From contig JACPFF010000018.1 in assembly GCA_016183065.1 (NCBI GenBank), positions 1-51,237 of the forward strand: a stretch of DNA of 51,237 bases, read 5' to 3'. The notes under the pieces were generated by a model. The model ran no database searches and was not told the DNA's origin. It was given only the letters and a program-made list of their open reading frames with translations. Position 1 is the first letter of the stretch. Each line of letters begins with the position of its first letter. Shown one piece after another: positions 37,941-46,262 of the stretch. The stretch is from Deltaproteobacteria bacterium (GTDB lineage: Bacteria > UBA10199 > GCA-002796325 > JACPFF01). Position numbers and translations under genes: made by a program.

Positions 37941-38357
37941 TCAGGCACCAATATACCGCGTGATCGCGCGGGCAAAACGATCGAAATCAGGAAGGTGCTG
38001 ACAATAGACCCCGTAGACAATTTCGGGGTCTATTTTTTCATACACGTGGACAATGAAATTGCGGAAACCGACCATGTCCATCATCATGTGTGACATCCTT
38101 TTTGAGAGGATTTTGTGACGGTGGAGGATCTGAAAGATCTCTTTACTATCAGTGGCGAGTGGAAGGCCTTCATCGGCAATCAGGTGTTTGCCAATATCGA
38201 GACAAATTTCAACCATTTCCTGGAGGACTTTCTCGACCGCTTTTTGATAGGGACCATCCAGAAATTGGGCATATGTCCGCAGTTTATAGACCTTCAGTAA
38301 CTCCCGGCGTTCACGCAACAGCGCGAGTTTTCGTTCAATCAGCACCTTATCGACCAT
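37941..38357 (-). CDS. hepT: HepT-type HEPN toxin
   Basis: 138 residues, all helical. The HEPN motif R-x4-H-x-Y is intact as RNFIVHVY (Arg99, His104, Tyr106). HepT toxins are RNases neutralised when their MntA partner AMPylates the tyrosine. The ATG at 38357 overlaps the antitoxin gene by 11 bases. The gene order antitoxin-toxin and the tight overlap match known HepT/MntA pairs. The RNA target is unknown. Confidence 0.9.
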   Translation of the reverse strand: MVDKVLIERKLALLRERRELLKVYKLRTYAQFLDGPYQKAVEKVLQEMVEICLDIGKHLIADEGLPLATDSKEIFQILHRHKILSKRMSHMMMDMVGFRNFIVHVYEKIDPEIVYGVYCQHLPDFDRFARAITRYIGA

Positions 38358-38784
38358 GAAAGGCCTCCTTGGCGCGCTGAAAGAAAAAATCGTGCAGCGG
38401 CTTGGCGTCAAAATATCGTGTCATGGTCTGGACGGTAAAGTCGCGGGCCATTTTTTTTCGTCGTGCAAACAGGAGAGTCCCATATTTGAGGACCTGATGT
38501 GCAAGGAGCGGATCGGCCTCGTTCAAGAGGACGACATCGACAGGCTGATGTTTCCCGAGTTCATGCACGATGACGTGTTCGATGGCTGTGCCAATGCGCG
38601 TCATGAAACGGATTTTGTGCATACCACGGAGCGGTGCTTTGAGCATCAGGGCAATGTCGATGTCACGCGGGTTTCGTGTGGGATGCTTGCTGTGTGATCC
38701 GAAGAGATAGGCGAGATCAATCAGTGGTTCCTGCCGCAACAAACGGGAAAGTCGACGACTTTTTTGCAGCGTCTCCTTGATCAT
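38347..38784 (-). CDS. mntA: MntA-type nucleotidyltransferase antitoxin
   Basis: 145 residues of minimal nucleotidyltransferase fold. The GS-x10-D-x-D motif is complete (Gly29, Ser30, Asp41, Asp43) and a third carboxylate, Asp83 (QPVDVVLL), follows. An active enzyme is therefore expected, able to AMPylate HepT. It is larger than the smallest MNT proteins, with a C-terminal extension of about 40 residues (ARRKKMARDFTVQTMTRYFD). It is transcribed ahead of hepT and starts about 50 bases from the 3' end of the L,D-transpeptidase gene. Confidence 0.9.
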   Translation of the reverse strand: MIKETLQKSRRLSRLLRQEPLIDLAYLFGSHSKHPTRNPRDIDIALMLKAPLRGMHKIRFMTRIGTAIEHVIVHELGKHQPVDVVLLNEADPLLAHQVLKYGTLLFARRKKMARDFTVQTMTRYFDAKPLHDFFFQRAKEAFHGR

Positions 38785-38835
38785 GGGGCCATGGTATCCA
38801 ACTCACGTGCATCCAGCAAGGCCTTCTTCCGGTCG

Positions 38836-40410
38836 TCACCGCATGGCTCGGGCGATCCGTCGGTCATAGCCATAAATATCGTTGCGGAACTGCACCGTGC
38901 CGGTGTCATCGACCCAGGCGGTCTGGTAGAGGAGATAGACCGGGATTTTTTTCGGCAGTGGAACGACCTGCTGGCGACCGCGCAAGATGACGCGGTCGAT
39001 CTCGGCGCGATCCCATCCCCCGGCGTCGCGCAAGAGGAGCGCGGCCAAATCGCGCGGGTGCTCGACGCGCACACACCCATGACTTAAGGCCCGTTCCTGG
39101 TTGGCAAAGAGTCCGCGGGCCGGGGTGTCGTGGAGATAGACATCGAAACGATTCGGGAAGATGAACTTGATCCGGCCCAGAGAATTATCGCCACCGGAGG
39201 CCTGTTGCAGGCGAATGGTCTTCGCATCGATCTCCTCCCAGTTGACCGCCTGCGGATCGAGCTCTGTGGTGTCCCCATCGGTGCGTTGCAGAATTTTGTA
39301 GCGCCGCTTGGCGAGATATTCCGGGTCGGCCTTGGCCTTCGGGAGCAATTCCTTGGTGGCAATGCGTTCCGGCACATTCCACTGCGGGTTGAAGACCAGG
39401 TATTCCATCTCGTCGTGCATGGTCGGGGTTTCGTTGTGCGGTTGGCCGACAATCGTCCGCATGGTGAGCACGGGCTTGTCGTGGTCCATCAGCGACAGAT
39501 CATAGGCGGGGATGTTCGCGATCAGATAGTGCTCGTGCGGGATTTTTGGGAGCCAACGGAGGCGTTCGAGATTGACGAGGAGTTGTTCAATGCGCGCCTC
39601 GACCGTGACGTTCAGTGCGGCTAATGTGCCAAAGCCGATCACACCATCCGGCGTGAGCCCATGCCGCGTCTGAAAAGCAGCGATCGCGGATTGGAGGGAC
39701 TCATCGAACAGGTCACTCTCGGCCGTAGACGTGTGTGCCGTAATGTCTCCGGTCACGGCCAATCGCGCACGGATGGTGGCCAGTCGCGGGTCACGATCAC
39801 CGGGGACGAATTTGTCGCGTCGGGTGTAGGCGACTATCGGCCAGCCCCCTTCGGCGGCCAGTGTGCGGTAGCGAGCCACAGCGTCCATCAGCGGGCGATA
39901 TGCGGCGCGTTCCGTCTGCAGGAGGTCCAGCACCGTCCCGAGTTTGTGGGGCGCGGCAGCCACAATCGTCAGGAAATGCGCGAGATCCGGCGTTGGCCGG
40001 GGGATGTGCCAGTTGATGCCGAGTTGTGCAGGATGGAGCCGGCCGTGCGAGAGATGCTCGGCATAGGTGACAAAGCCATCGGAGAGGAGCAACTCCAGAT
40101 CGCGGAGCGGTGACGCTTCGGACGTGGTGAGCACCGCCTGCACCGCGGCAACATGGTACTCAGCCGGGCGCAACCCTTCAGTCTCGCTCGCGGCCAGTGT
40201 GGCCAGCAATCTCTTGGCCGCTCCATTCGGGCGGCCATGTTCGATCCAGATCGGTTGGAATTGACGCGCGGCATAGACGGTGGCGAGGTGCTCGGGATGG
40301 TGCAATCGCTCTCCCGCAATCATGCCACTGGTGGGAATGACGACCTCGGCGTGTGCCACGGTGGCCCACAGGGAGAGTGCCCCGAGTATCGGTCGCAGCG
40401 ACCATCGCAT
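38836..40410 (-). CDS. Murein L,D-transpeptidase (YcbB/LdtD-like)
   Basis: 524 residues from the ATG at 40410. Signal peptide MRWSLRPILGALSLWATVAH is likely cleaved near AHA. A scaffold domain is followed by a peptidoglycan-binding module (LQSAIAAFQTRHGLTPDGVI then GFGTLAAL, about residues 240-265). The YkuD catalytic domain ends with ALSHGCVRVEHP (Cys near residue 446). It forms 3-3 cross-links in peptidoglycan, or attaches proteins to it, in the periplasm. The size and domain order match E. coli LdtD. It is divergent from the broken radical SAM gene. Confidence 0.92.
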   Translation of the reverse strand: MRWSLRPILGALSLWATVAHAEVVIPTSGMIAGERLHHPEHLATVYAARQFQPIWIEHGRPNGAAKRLLATLAASETEGLRPAEYHVAAVQAVLTTSEASPLRDLELLLSDGFVTYAEHLSHGRLHPAQLGINWHIPRPTPDLAHFLTIVAAAPHKLGTVLDLLQTERAAYRPLMDAVARYRTLAAEGGWPIVAYTRRDKFVPGDRDPRLATIRARLAVTGDITAHTSTAESDLFDESLQSAIAAFQTRHGLTPDGVIGFGTLAALNVTVEARIEQLLVNLERLRWLPKIPHEHYLIANIPAYDLSLMDHDKPVLTMRTIVGQPHNETPTMHDEMEYLVFNPQWNVPERIATKELLPKAKADPEYLAKRRYKILQRTDGDTTELDPQAVNWEEIDAKTIRLQQASGGDNSLGRIKFIFPNRFDVYLHDTPARGLFANQERALSHGCVRVEHPRDLAALLLRDAGGWDRAEIDRVILRGRQQVVPLPKKIPVYLLYQTAWVDDTGTVQFRNDIYGYDRRIARAMR

Positions 40411-40525
40411 GCCGGGGAGGGTAGCGGGAGCCGCAGTCGTTGGCAAGCGGGGGAAATTGGGGTTGCCACGATCCGTCACCTCGCCTAACAAGGCGTCGAT
40501 CGGACACGAAGCGCGGGAGACGCAT

Positions 40526-41426
40526 ATGGCACGCATTTTGGCGAATGACCGCCTGACATGGTGGCAACGGATGCGGTATGGGCCGTTCTTTGCGCAGCTC
40601 GTCATCATCCGCTGCTGCAACCTCCATTGCGGCTATTGCAACGAGTATGATCAGCATTCCCCACCGATAATGCCGGAAGTCTTGCGCGAACGGATCGATC
40701 ATCTCAAGCGACTCGGCACCTTTGGCATCTGTTTTACCGGTGGGGAACCGACATTGCATTCGGCCTTACCCGAACTCGTTGCCTATGCACGGCGCACGAA
40801 GCGGTTTTTTCGCACCGGGATGATCACGAATGGCACCTACCGCCACGACCGTCAAGGTCCTCGAGAGTCTGCGTAAGCGGTTGGCCGATTTGCGGGAGCA
40901 CGCCCGATTTCAGGTCGTCGTCTCCGGTGTGGTCGGTGCGGCACCGCCCGACGAAACGTTCGAGGTCATTGCCACGGCAAAGGCCATGGGCTTTCGTCCG
41001 CGCGTCCTCGTGGTCCATGGACCGGACGGTCAGATCAGGCTCTCGGCGGAAGAGCGGAAGGGATATACCCGTCTCCAAAAAATGATCGGGCGGCATCTCT
41101 TCGAATTTTCTCGCTATCGCCACCAACTCGTGACGACCGGCGAGGCGCCGTTTAAGTGTCGGGCCGGGAGCCGTTACCTCTATGTCGATGAGTACGGAAC
41201 AGTCGGCTGGTGTTCACAAACACGGCAGTTTTTCGGAAAACCGCTGGCGGAATACACCTACGGCGATCTGCGCCGCCAATTTCACACGCCGAAGGCGTGT
41301 CACCGACAATGCACTCTGGGATGCGTCCGGTCCTCCAGTGTCTTCGATGCATGGCGGCCGCAAAAAAAATCCCCACACCGTTTGGAGACCGATGCGGGGA
41401 TTTCGGTACAGTCGAAGATCGCTTAG
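40526..41426 (+). pseudogene. Radical SAM protein broken by internal deletion/frameshift
   Basis: The N-terminal part (40526 to about 40846) carries the cluster motif CNLHCGYC (Cys31, 35, 38) and FTGGEPTLH, then the TNG element. The frame then runs to a stop at 40876. The matching C-terminal part continues in another frame from about 40845 to 41426 (TVKVLESLRKRLADLREHAR then FQVVVSGVVG). The strand/helix that normally lies between, with a G-D-L-Q-ISID-type core, is missing. About 30-40 residues appear lost together with the frame. A CxxxC-rich tail (CHRQCTLGC) remains. GGGAG precedes the ATG by 7 bases. A sequencing or assembly error is possible. Confidence 0.75.
41358..41409 (-). terminator. 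Intrinsic terminator of the minus-strand secreted gene
   Basis: On the minus strand AAATCCCC is followed by an imperfect inner stem and an approximately 9-base loop, then GGGGATTTTTTTT. The stem is about 14 pairs with wobbles and the U-tract is eight long. It begins 14 bases after the stop of the gene at 41423-41839. It lies inside the 3' coding end of the broken radical SAM gene on the other strand. Confidence 0.75.
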
Positions 41427-41839
41427 TTCAATTTCACCGAAAAGTCGATTTCTTCGCCTGTGCTCTTGGTCGAGACATAGTGATCCCAGTAGCCGAAGAC
41501 TGCATCGACTGCCGTTTCCACCTGGGTCCGGCACGGCGTTGGGGTCTTGATGTAGACATTGAAGTCGGCAAACCCGCTCTGCTCCGCCACTGTATGCTGG
41601 GCCTTCAATTCCCCGGCCACATTGGCAAAGCACTTGCGATCCACGGCGCTCCCACTGCACATGCAATGTTTCCCCGCCATGCGCTGATTGATCTGCGACT
41701 CGACGGCCTTCTTGCTGGCGCCCTTTGCCGCGCTCTTCGCCGCGCCCTGCAGTGAACTCCCCAGTCCGGCCAGTGCGGTACCAGGAAGTGCCATGGCGAC
41801 TGCACAGAGCAGCGCCCACCCGAGATGTTGGTGCTTCAT
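41423..41839 (-). CDS. Small secreted protein with Cys-rich segment
   Basis: 138 residues. Signal peptide MKHQHLGWALLCAVAMALPG ends near TALA. The mature N-terminus GLGSSLQGAAKSAAKGASKK is Ala/Lys/Ser-rich. The segment HCMCSGSAVDRKCF and a later PCRTQVETAV supply four cysteines for disulfides or metal. AAGGAG lies 8 bases upstream of the ATG. It overlaps the end of the broken radical SAM gene by 4 bases (convergent) and has a strong terminator. No family recognised. Confidence 0.75.
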   Translation of the reverse strand: MKHQHLGWALLCAVAMALPGTALAGLGSSLQGAAKSAAKGASKKAVESQINQRMAGKHCMCSGSAVDRKCFANVAGELKAQHTVAEQSGFADFNVYIKTPTPCRTQVETAVDAVFGYWDHYVSTKSTGEEIDFSVKLN

Positions 41840-42054
41840 TGCGGATCTCCTTTGGTTGATGGTTGACACACGACTCTCCCCATAGGGCCCACTCCCTAGC
41901 ACAGTAGCCTGTATGGCAGCAACCCGATTCGGTGTCCCGCTGTGACGTCGAGTGACAGTCTATGACAGCGTTATACTCCCTCAGGCATGGAAAGACACCC
42001 CTACACCGATCGGGCGGAGTCGGATGTGTAGTGGGCGGTGTACGCCTTAGTAAA

Positions 42055-42357
42055 TCACTCACTGGGACGCTTGGGATACCACTGCGTCATGACGTCCATG
42101 ATCTGGTAGGCCTGCTTGGCATTGGTAATATTGAATCGGCTCTGCGGAATAAATTGGCCACCCCGTTTTTGATAGCGCTGAATACGGATCTTCGGTTCGC
42201 CATATCCGCTGTTTTTCGCGTCCCATTCCTCAAAAAAATACATCACCGTTGTCCACGACCCGCGGGTCAAGACCTCCTTCTTGAGTTCGCGGATTTTTTG
42301 CACACCATCAGTCTCATCGGTCCAGTTGATCGTCAACTCGTCAATCGTCTCCGCCAT
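42055..42357 (-). CDS. Small conserved-looking cytoplasmic protein
   Basis: 100 residues. No signal peptide or membrane span. The core KKEVLTRGSWTTVMYFFEEW, then PKIRIQRYQKRGGQFIPQSR and FNITNAKQAYQIMDVMTQWY, reads like a compact alpha/beta domain. I recall similar unannotated proteins in deltaproteobacteria but cannot name a family. It overlaps the end of the GH16 gene by 17 bases on the same strand, so it is its operon partner by position, although one protein is exported and the other is not. Confidence 0.75.
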   Translation of the reverse strand: MAETIDELTINWTDETDGVQKIRELKKEVLTRGSWTTVMYFFEEWDAKNSGYGEPKIRIQRYQKRGGQFIPQSRFNITNAKQAYQIMDVMTQWYPKRPSE

Positions 42358-43480
42358 GTCCGTTCCCCCCGGGGTCGAGTAGGTGTTGCAGTGCCTTTGC
42401 CGATGGCGTTGTTGCTGTCCAATATTGAAACCAGTCGATCAGCATCATGCCATTTTTTGCGGGATAATCCGCCGCGCCACCCGCCCACCAATGTGCGTTC
42501 GTATGCCAGACATTGAAGATGAACGCCACATCCGGCACGGGGATATACGCCGGATCGGTAAAATGCCACAAGGTGATTTCCTCATCCTCGAGCATCAGAA
42601 AAAAGCGGACCGCAGATGCGGTCCAGGTGAAACCGAGCTCGAGAAACTGTGCCGTCAGGTCCATGCCCGGGGACTTCGCTGCCGGGATGATACCGCCCGC
42701 GGTCCCGCTGAGGCCGTATTGGCCTTCTTTTCCCGGTTCGGTCTCGTAAAATGCCCCGGTGACAATATCGATGGCGCGTGTTTTTTTGCGGAAATGATCG
42801 TCGTCGGTGTAATCGGTCCAGAGCGAGAGATAGAGAATGTCCGGCTCGCCACAGAGAATCTCGATGTCAATCTCGTTATTGTCGATCATGCCATTCTGGT
42901 TCGCGTCGGTGGCGCCGTCATTGGCGTAGACAAAGATGCCGTTGACGACCTCTTCATCCGGCGCACACGCGGCCGGACGGAGCCGTGCGCGGTAGGTGCC
43001 GTAGCCAAACGTATTGGACGTGGCGATTTGCACGGCATGCGCGGGGCCTACGGCATCGCCGTTACTGAAGGCCGGTTGCCCGGCAAACGTGAGCGTGGCC
43101 ACGACATCATCGTCCGCCATGGCGTGCGGGATGCCGAAGTGCACACTGTTGGGTGCCGTTGCCTTGAGCGTCCACGGGGGGTCATTGCTGAGAAAATCCG
43201 TTGCCACTGTGGGAAGCGGGGTTGACTCGGGGGGCTCTGGGACACTGTCGGCTGACGGCGTTACGCTTTCGCTCTCTTCATCATCCGGTGCATCGTCATC
43301 CGGTGCGTCGTCATCGCCCGTCGTCGGCGATCCATTCGGACTTGACGTGGGCGACCGACTCCCTTCGACCGTGGTTGCCGTGCCGAGCGGACCGCTCGGG
43401 GCCGGTGTGCTACAGGCCCACGTCCCGACGATCAGCATCGCCACGGTGAGACGTACGAAAGCTTTCGCCTGTTGCCGCAC
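42341..43480 (-). CDS. GH16-family glycoside hydrolase lipoprotein
   Basis: 379 residues from a GTG start at 43480 with AGGAG about 6 bases upstream. Lipobox region VGTWAC (Cys23). A Ser/Pro linker with the repeat DDDAPDDDAPDD follows (57-68). The catalytic GH16 motif is EIDIE (Glu203, Asp205, Glu207), preceded by DANQNGMIDN, which looks like a calcium-binding loop. GH16 enzymes cut beta-1,3/1,4-glucans or related galactans; the substrate is not determined here. Surface or periplasmic attachment through lipid is expected. It overlaps the small gene downstream. Confidence 0.85.
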   Translation of the reverse strand: MRQQAKAFVRLTVAMLIVGTWACSTPAPSGPLGTATTVEGSRSPTSSPNGSPTTGDDDAPDDDAPDDEESESVTPSADSVPEPPESTPLPTVATDFLSNDPPWTLKATAPNSVHFGIPHAMADDDVVATLTFAGQPAFSNGDAVGPAHAVQIATSNTFGYGTYRARLRPAACAPDEEVVNGIFVYANDGATDANQNGMIDNNEIDIEILCGEPDILYLSLWTDYTDDDHFRKKTRAIDIVTGAFYETEPGKEGQYGLSGTAGGIIPAAKSPGMDLTAQFLELGFTWTASAVRFFLMLEDEEITLWHFTDPAYIPVPDVAFIFNVWHTNAHWWAGGAADYPAKNGMMLIDWFQYWTATTPSAKALQHLLDPGGNGHGGDD

Positions 43481-43672
43481 AGAAGACTCCTGACGAATGG
43501 GAGGAGTGTCGCTCTTTCATCGTGGCTTGGCAAGCGGTGAGGTGTTGAACGACGAAAGGATATATAGTATAATAATATCAGTAAGTTACGAAATATCTCG
43601 AATTCCCGTTCAGTTTGCACCACTTTTGCCGCATAATAATAACAGGGGGAAAGACCAAAAAGGGGGAATGGT

Positions 43673-44050
43673 ATGACAACCGCCGATCGAGCGACGATCC
43701 TGATTGCCGATGATGACCGTGATTTTGTAAAAATCCTGCGCGAACTCCTCATTCATTCTGGCTACAACGTGATCGAGGCCTATGAAGGGGTGCGGGCGAT
43801 CGAATATGCCCATGCGCGTCATCCCGACCTGATCTTGCTCGACATTCGGATGCCGGTGGGGACCGGAGAAATGGTCCTCGAACGACTCCGAGCCGATGGC
43901 GACACGCACGGCATCCCGATCTTTGTGATGACCGGTTTTGATGATGGCGACCTCCCGGAAAAACTGCACCAGGCGGGCGCCGACGCCTTTTTCAAGAAGC
44001 CGATCGACAATAACCACCTGGTCGCGGAAATAGCCAAGGTTGTGATGTAG
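43673..44050 (+). CDS. Stand-alone response regulator receiver domain
   Basis: 125 residues, CheY-like single domain. The acidic pocket is IADDDRD (Asp13, Asp14), the phosphoacceptor is Asp57 in LILLDIRMP, and switch residues Thr87 (FVMTGFDD) and Lys109 (FFKKPID) are present. No output domain is fused. No histidine kinase is adjacent, so it probably works with a kinase elsewhere. The start has GGGGGA upstream, after an AT-rich 190-base spacer. It is convergent with the DUF481 gene, only 4 bases away. Confidence 0.92.
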   Translation: MTTADRATILIADDDRDFVKILRELLIHSGYNVIEAYEGVRAIEYAHARHPDLILLDIRMPVGTGEMVLERLRADGDTHGIPIFVMTGFDDGDLPEKLHQAGADAFFKKPIDNNHLVAEIAKVVM

Positions 44051-44054
44051 CGTC

Positions 44055-44861
44055 CTAAAACATGATCGATGCCGTGACCGACGTCCGGGTATCGAGTTTG
44101 TGGAATCCCTCCACGGGTTGATTATCGAACCGCAGATTGACCGAGGTGACGATCGCCAAGTGCGCGAGGATCTTTGACGTCAGGTCGGTCGTACTCTCCA
44201 TCCGGAAATCGCGGAGATGCTCGACATTCTGTTTCACTTCCACCAGCGACGTACATTCGACGTTCGGATTCACCGCATAGCGTCCGAACAGGCTTGAGGT
44301 CGCGGAATGGATCGCATCATTGGACACGCCAATGCGGTCCTCAAAGAGGTATTCATACCCCACGGCGCCGCCGACGTGATAGCGGTTCGTATAGAGGAAA
44401 TAATGGGAGAGTCCGGTAAATCCCTGACCGGCAATATCGATCCCCTTCACCTGATCGGTAAAACCGCCCCCACCCAGATAAATCGTGGTGCGCGGGGCGA
44501 AATAATAATCGAAGCGATAGGTGCCGAAAATATATTGTGCGGTGGTGCCGGTTGTGACGCCCGATGTCGCGGCAAACACCCGGTCGTAAAAGGCACCGAA
44601 TCGCCAGTTGTGCTCATAGCGTTGACGGCGATACGTCGTATGATTGTTGCTGCTGATGGCGAGGGCACGCACATTGCCTGATTGGAAGGTGAGACCGAGG
44701 CGGGTCTCACTCGTGAATTCGTTCTGTGTGAGATCGAGACTCTTGCCATAGCGGATGTCCTGCGTCCGTGCCTCGAGAAAATCTGGTGTCATGGTCGCGT
44801 GTGCCGTGAGCGCAACAGCCAGAGTGCTGCACAGAATCAGTGCGATGCCGAGATATCGCAT
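44055..44861 (-). CDS. DUF481 (YdiY-like) outer-membrane beta-barrel
   Basis: 268 residues. Signal peptide MRYLGIALILCSTLAVALTA is probably cleaved after AHA. The mature protein has alternating hydrophobic beta strands, for example SETRLGLTFQSGNVRALAIS, YFAPRTTIYLGGGGFTD and a final strand RTSVTASIMF ending in the Phe typical of BAM-assembled barrels. E. coli YdiY is acid-induced; function in general is unknown. It is monocistronic, with a REP-like repeat just upstream. Confidence 0.88.
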   Translation of the reverse strand: MRYLGIALILCSTLAVALTAHATMTPDFLEARTQDIRYGKSLDLTQNEFTSETRLGLTFQSGNVRALAISSNNHTTYRRQRYEHNWRFGAFYDRVFAATSGVTTGTTAQYIFGTYRFDYYFAPRTTIYLGGGGFTDQVKGIDIAGQGFTGLSHYFLYTNRYHVGGAVGYEYLFEDRIGVSNDAIHSATSSLFGRYAVNPNVECTSLVEVKQNVEHLRDFRMESTTDLTSKILAHLAIVTSVNLRFDNQPVEGFHKLDTRTSVTASIMF

Positions 44862-44879
44862 GGCGGTGCTGTATCATGA

Positions 44880-44937
44880 ACGTCACTCCCGCGAAAGCGG
44901 GAATCTGCGTGCATGTCACGGGATTTCCGCGGGATTT
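44880..44937. repeat. REP-like palindrome
   Basis: CGTCACTCCCGCGAAAGCGG followed by GAATCTGCGTGCATGTCACG contains the CCCGCgaaaGCGGG hairpin. It closely resembles the widespread proteobacterial element CGTCATTCCCGCG...CGCGGGAATC. A second degenerate GC hairpin (CGGGATTTCCGCG) follows. It lies between the divergent DUF481 gene and the second radical SAM gene. It is distinct from the mosaic hairpin family described elsewhere in the window. Confidence 0.75.
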
Positions 44938-45008
44938 TTCACATGATCTTCGTCGGATATGACGCGGATCATATGGCCTGCGTCGTTGATGCCGTATGAG
45001 TCCGGGCC

Positions 45009-46262
45009 ATGCATATCCGACACGAGCGGCTCTACCGTCTCCCATGGAACATGGCCGATAATCCGATCTCCTGGTTGGAGCCGACCAAGAACTGCAACCT
45101 CACCTGTTTTGGCTGTTACTCGGCCAATCGCAAAGACTCCCATAAATCGATGGCAGAAATCGAGCGGGAGATCGATCTCTTTCTCACCCTGCGCAATTCC
45201 GATGGTATCTCGATTGCCGGTGGCGATCCGCTGACGCATCCGAAGATCTGCGACATCGTTTCCATGATCGTCCGCAAGGGCGCGAAACCGATCATCAACA
45301 CCAACGGGCTGGCGTTGACTCCAGAACTCCTCAGAGGACTCAAATCCGCGGGGGTGGCCGGGTTTACGTTTCATATCGATTCCAAACAGCAGCGTCCCAT
45401 GTGGAAGGGGAAGTCTGAGCTCGAAATCAACCAGCTCCGCCAGCAGTATGCCGACATGCTCGCCGCCGAGGGAGGGATGTCGTGTGCCTTTAACGCCACG
45501 ATCTACGGGGACACGCTGCACATGGTCCCGGGGATGCTCGCGTGGGCGCGCAGCAATATCGACCGGGTCCATGTCATGGTCTTCATCCTCTTTCGTGCGG
45601 CCACCTCTCCGGAGCGGTTTGATTATTATGTCCGCGGCAAGAAAATCGATGTCCGTGAGACAGTCTATGGCAACGAGCAGGGCGAGCGGATCGATCTCTC
45701 CGCGCACGATCTCTATCGGACCGTCAAGACGGCGTACCCCGAATTCGAGCCGTGCGCGTATCTCAATGGGACGAGCGATCCTGCCTCATTCAAGTGGACG
45801 CTCTCCGGATGGATCGGGACGCAGGACCGCATCTTTGGCTGTGTGGGGAAGCGCTACATGGAAGTCGCGCAGATGATCCATCATTTCTGGAAGAAAAAAT
45901 ATCTCGCCTACACGCGACCGACGATCCATCGTCGTGGCAGGCTGATGCTGCTGCTGAGCGTGGTCGATGGCAGTATTCGCGGGGTTGCGCGCCGCTGGTT
46001 GCGCTGGGTCTGTGTGAATCCGCTCCGGCTCCTGCAACGACTCTATTATCAATCGGTCGTCTTCATCCAGCCGGTCGATTTGCTGGAAAATGGCGCACAG
46101 AACATGTGCGACAGCTGTCCGGACATGACCATTCACCAGGGAAAGCTCGTCTGGTCCTGCCGGCTCGAAGAACAATTGCAATATGGCGACTGGGCCATCA
46201 CGGTGCCAAAGGGGGCACAGGCCCCGGCGCAGGGACAATCCCCGCATACTCCAGAAAACTGA
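45009..46262 (+). CDS. Radical SAM protein with C-terminal Cys cluster
   Basis: 417 residues. The [4Fe-4S]/SAM motif CNLTCFGCY (Cys29, 33, 36) and GISIAGGDPLTHP lie in the N-terminal barrel, followed by NTNGLALTPELL and FTFHIDSK. Beyond residue 250 come isolated cysteines, ending with NMCDSCPDMTIHQGKLVWSC, which may bind an auxiliary cluster like a SPASM-type domain. A hydrophobic/basic stretch near 310-345 (LMLLLSVVDGSIRG, RWLRWVCVNPLRLLQRLYYQ) could associate with membrane. The reaction is unknown. Its end overlaps the convergent peptidase gene by 65 bases. A broken relative is at 40526. Confidence 0.85.
   Translation: MHIRHERLYRLPWNMADNPISWLEPTKNCNLTCFGCYSANRKDSHKSMAEIEREIDLFLTLRNSDGISIAGGDPLTHPKICDIVSMIVRKGAKPIINTNGLALTPELLRGLKSAGVAGFTFHIDSKQQRPMWKGKSELEINQLRQQYADMLAAEGGMSCAFNATIYGDTLHMVPGMLAWARSNIDRVHVMVFILFRAATSPERFDYYVRGKKIDVRETVYGNEQGERIDLSAHDLYRTVKTAYPEFEPCAYLNGTSDPASFKWTLSGWIGTQDRIFGCVGKRYMEVAQMIHHFWKKKYLAYTRPTIHRRGRLMLLLSVVDGSIRGVARRWLRWVCVNPLRLLQRLYYQSVVFIQPVDLLENGAQNMCDSCPDMTIHQGKLVWSCRLEEQLQYGDWAITVPKGAQAPAQGQSPHTPEN

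Noticed and set aside
44943-44999. 18-codon ORF in frame with and upstream of the radical SAM gene
   Set aside because: It ends in a stop, has no ribosome-binding site and no similarity to radical SAM N-termini; more likely chance than a broken extension.
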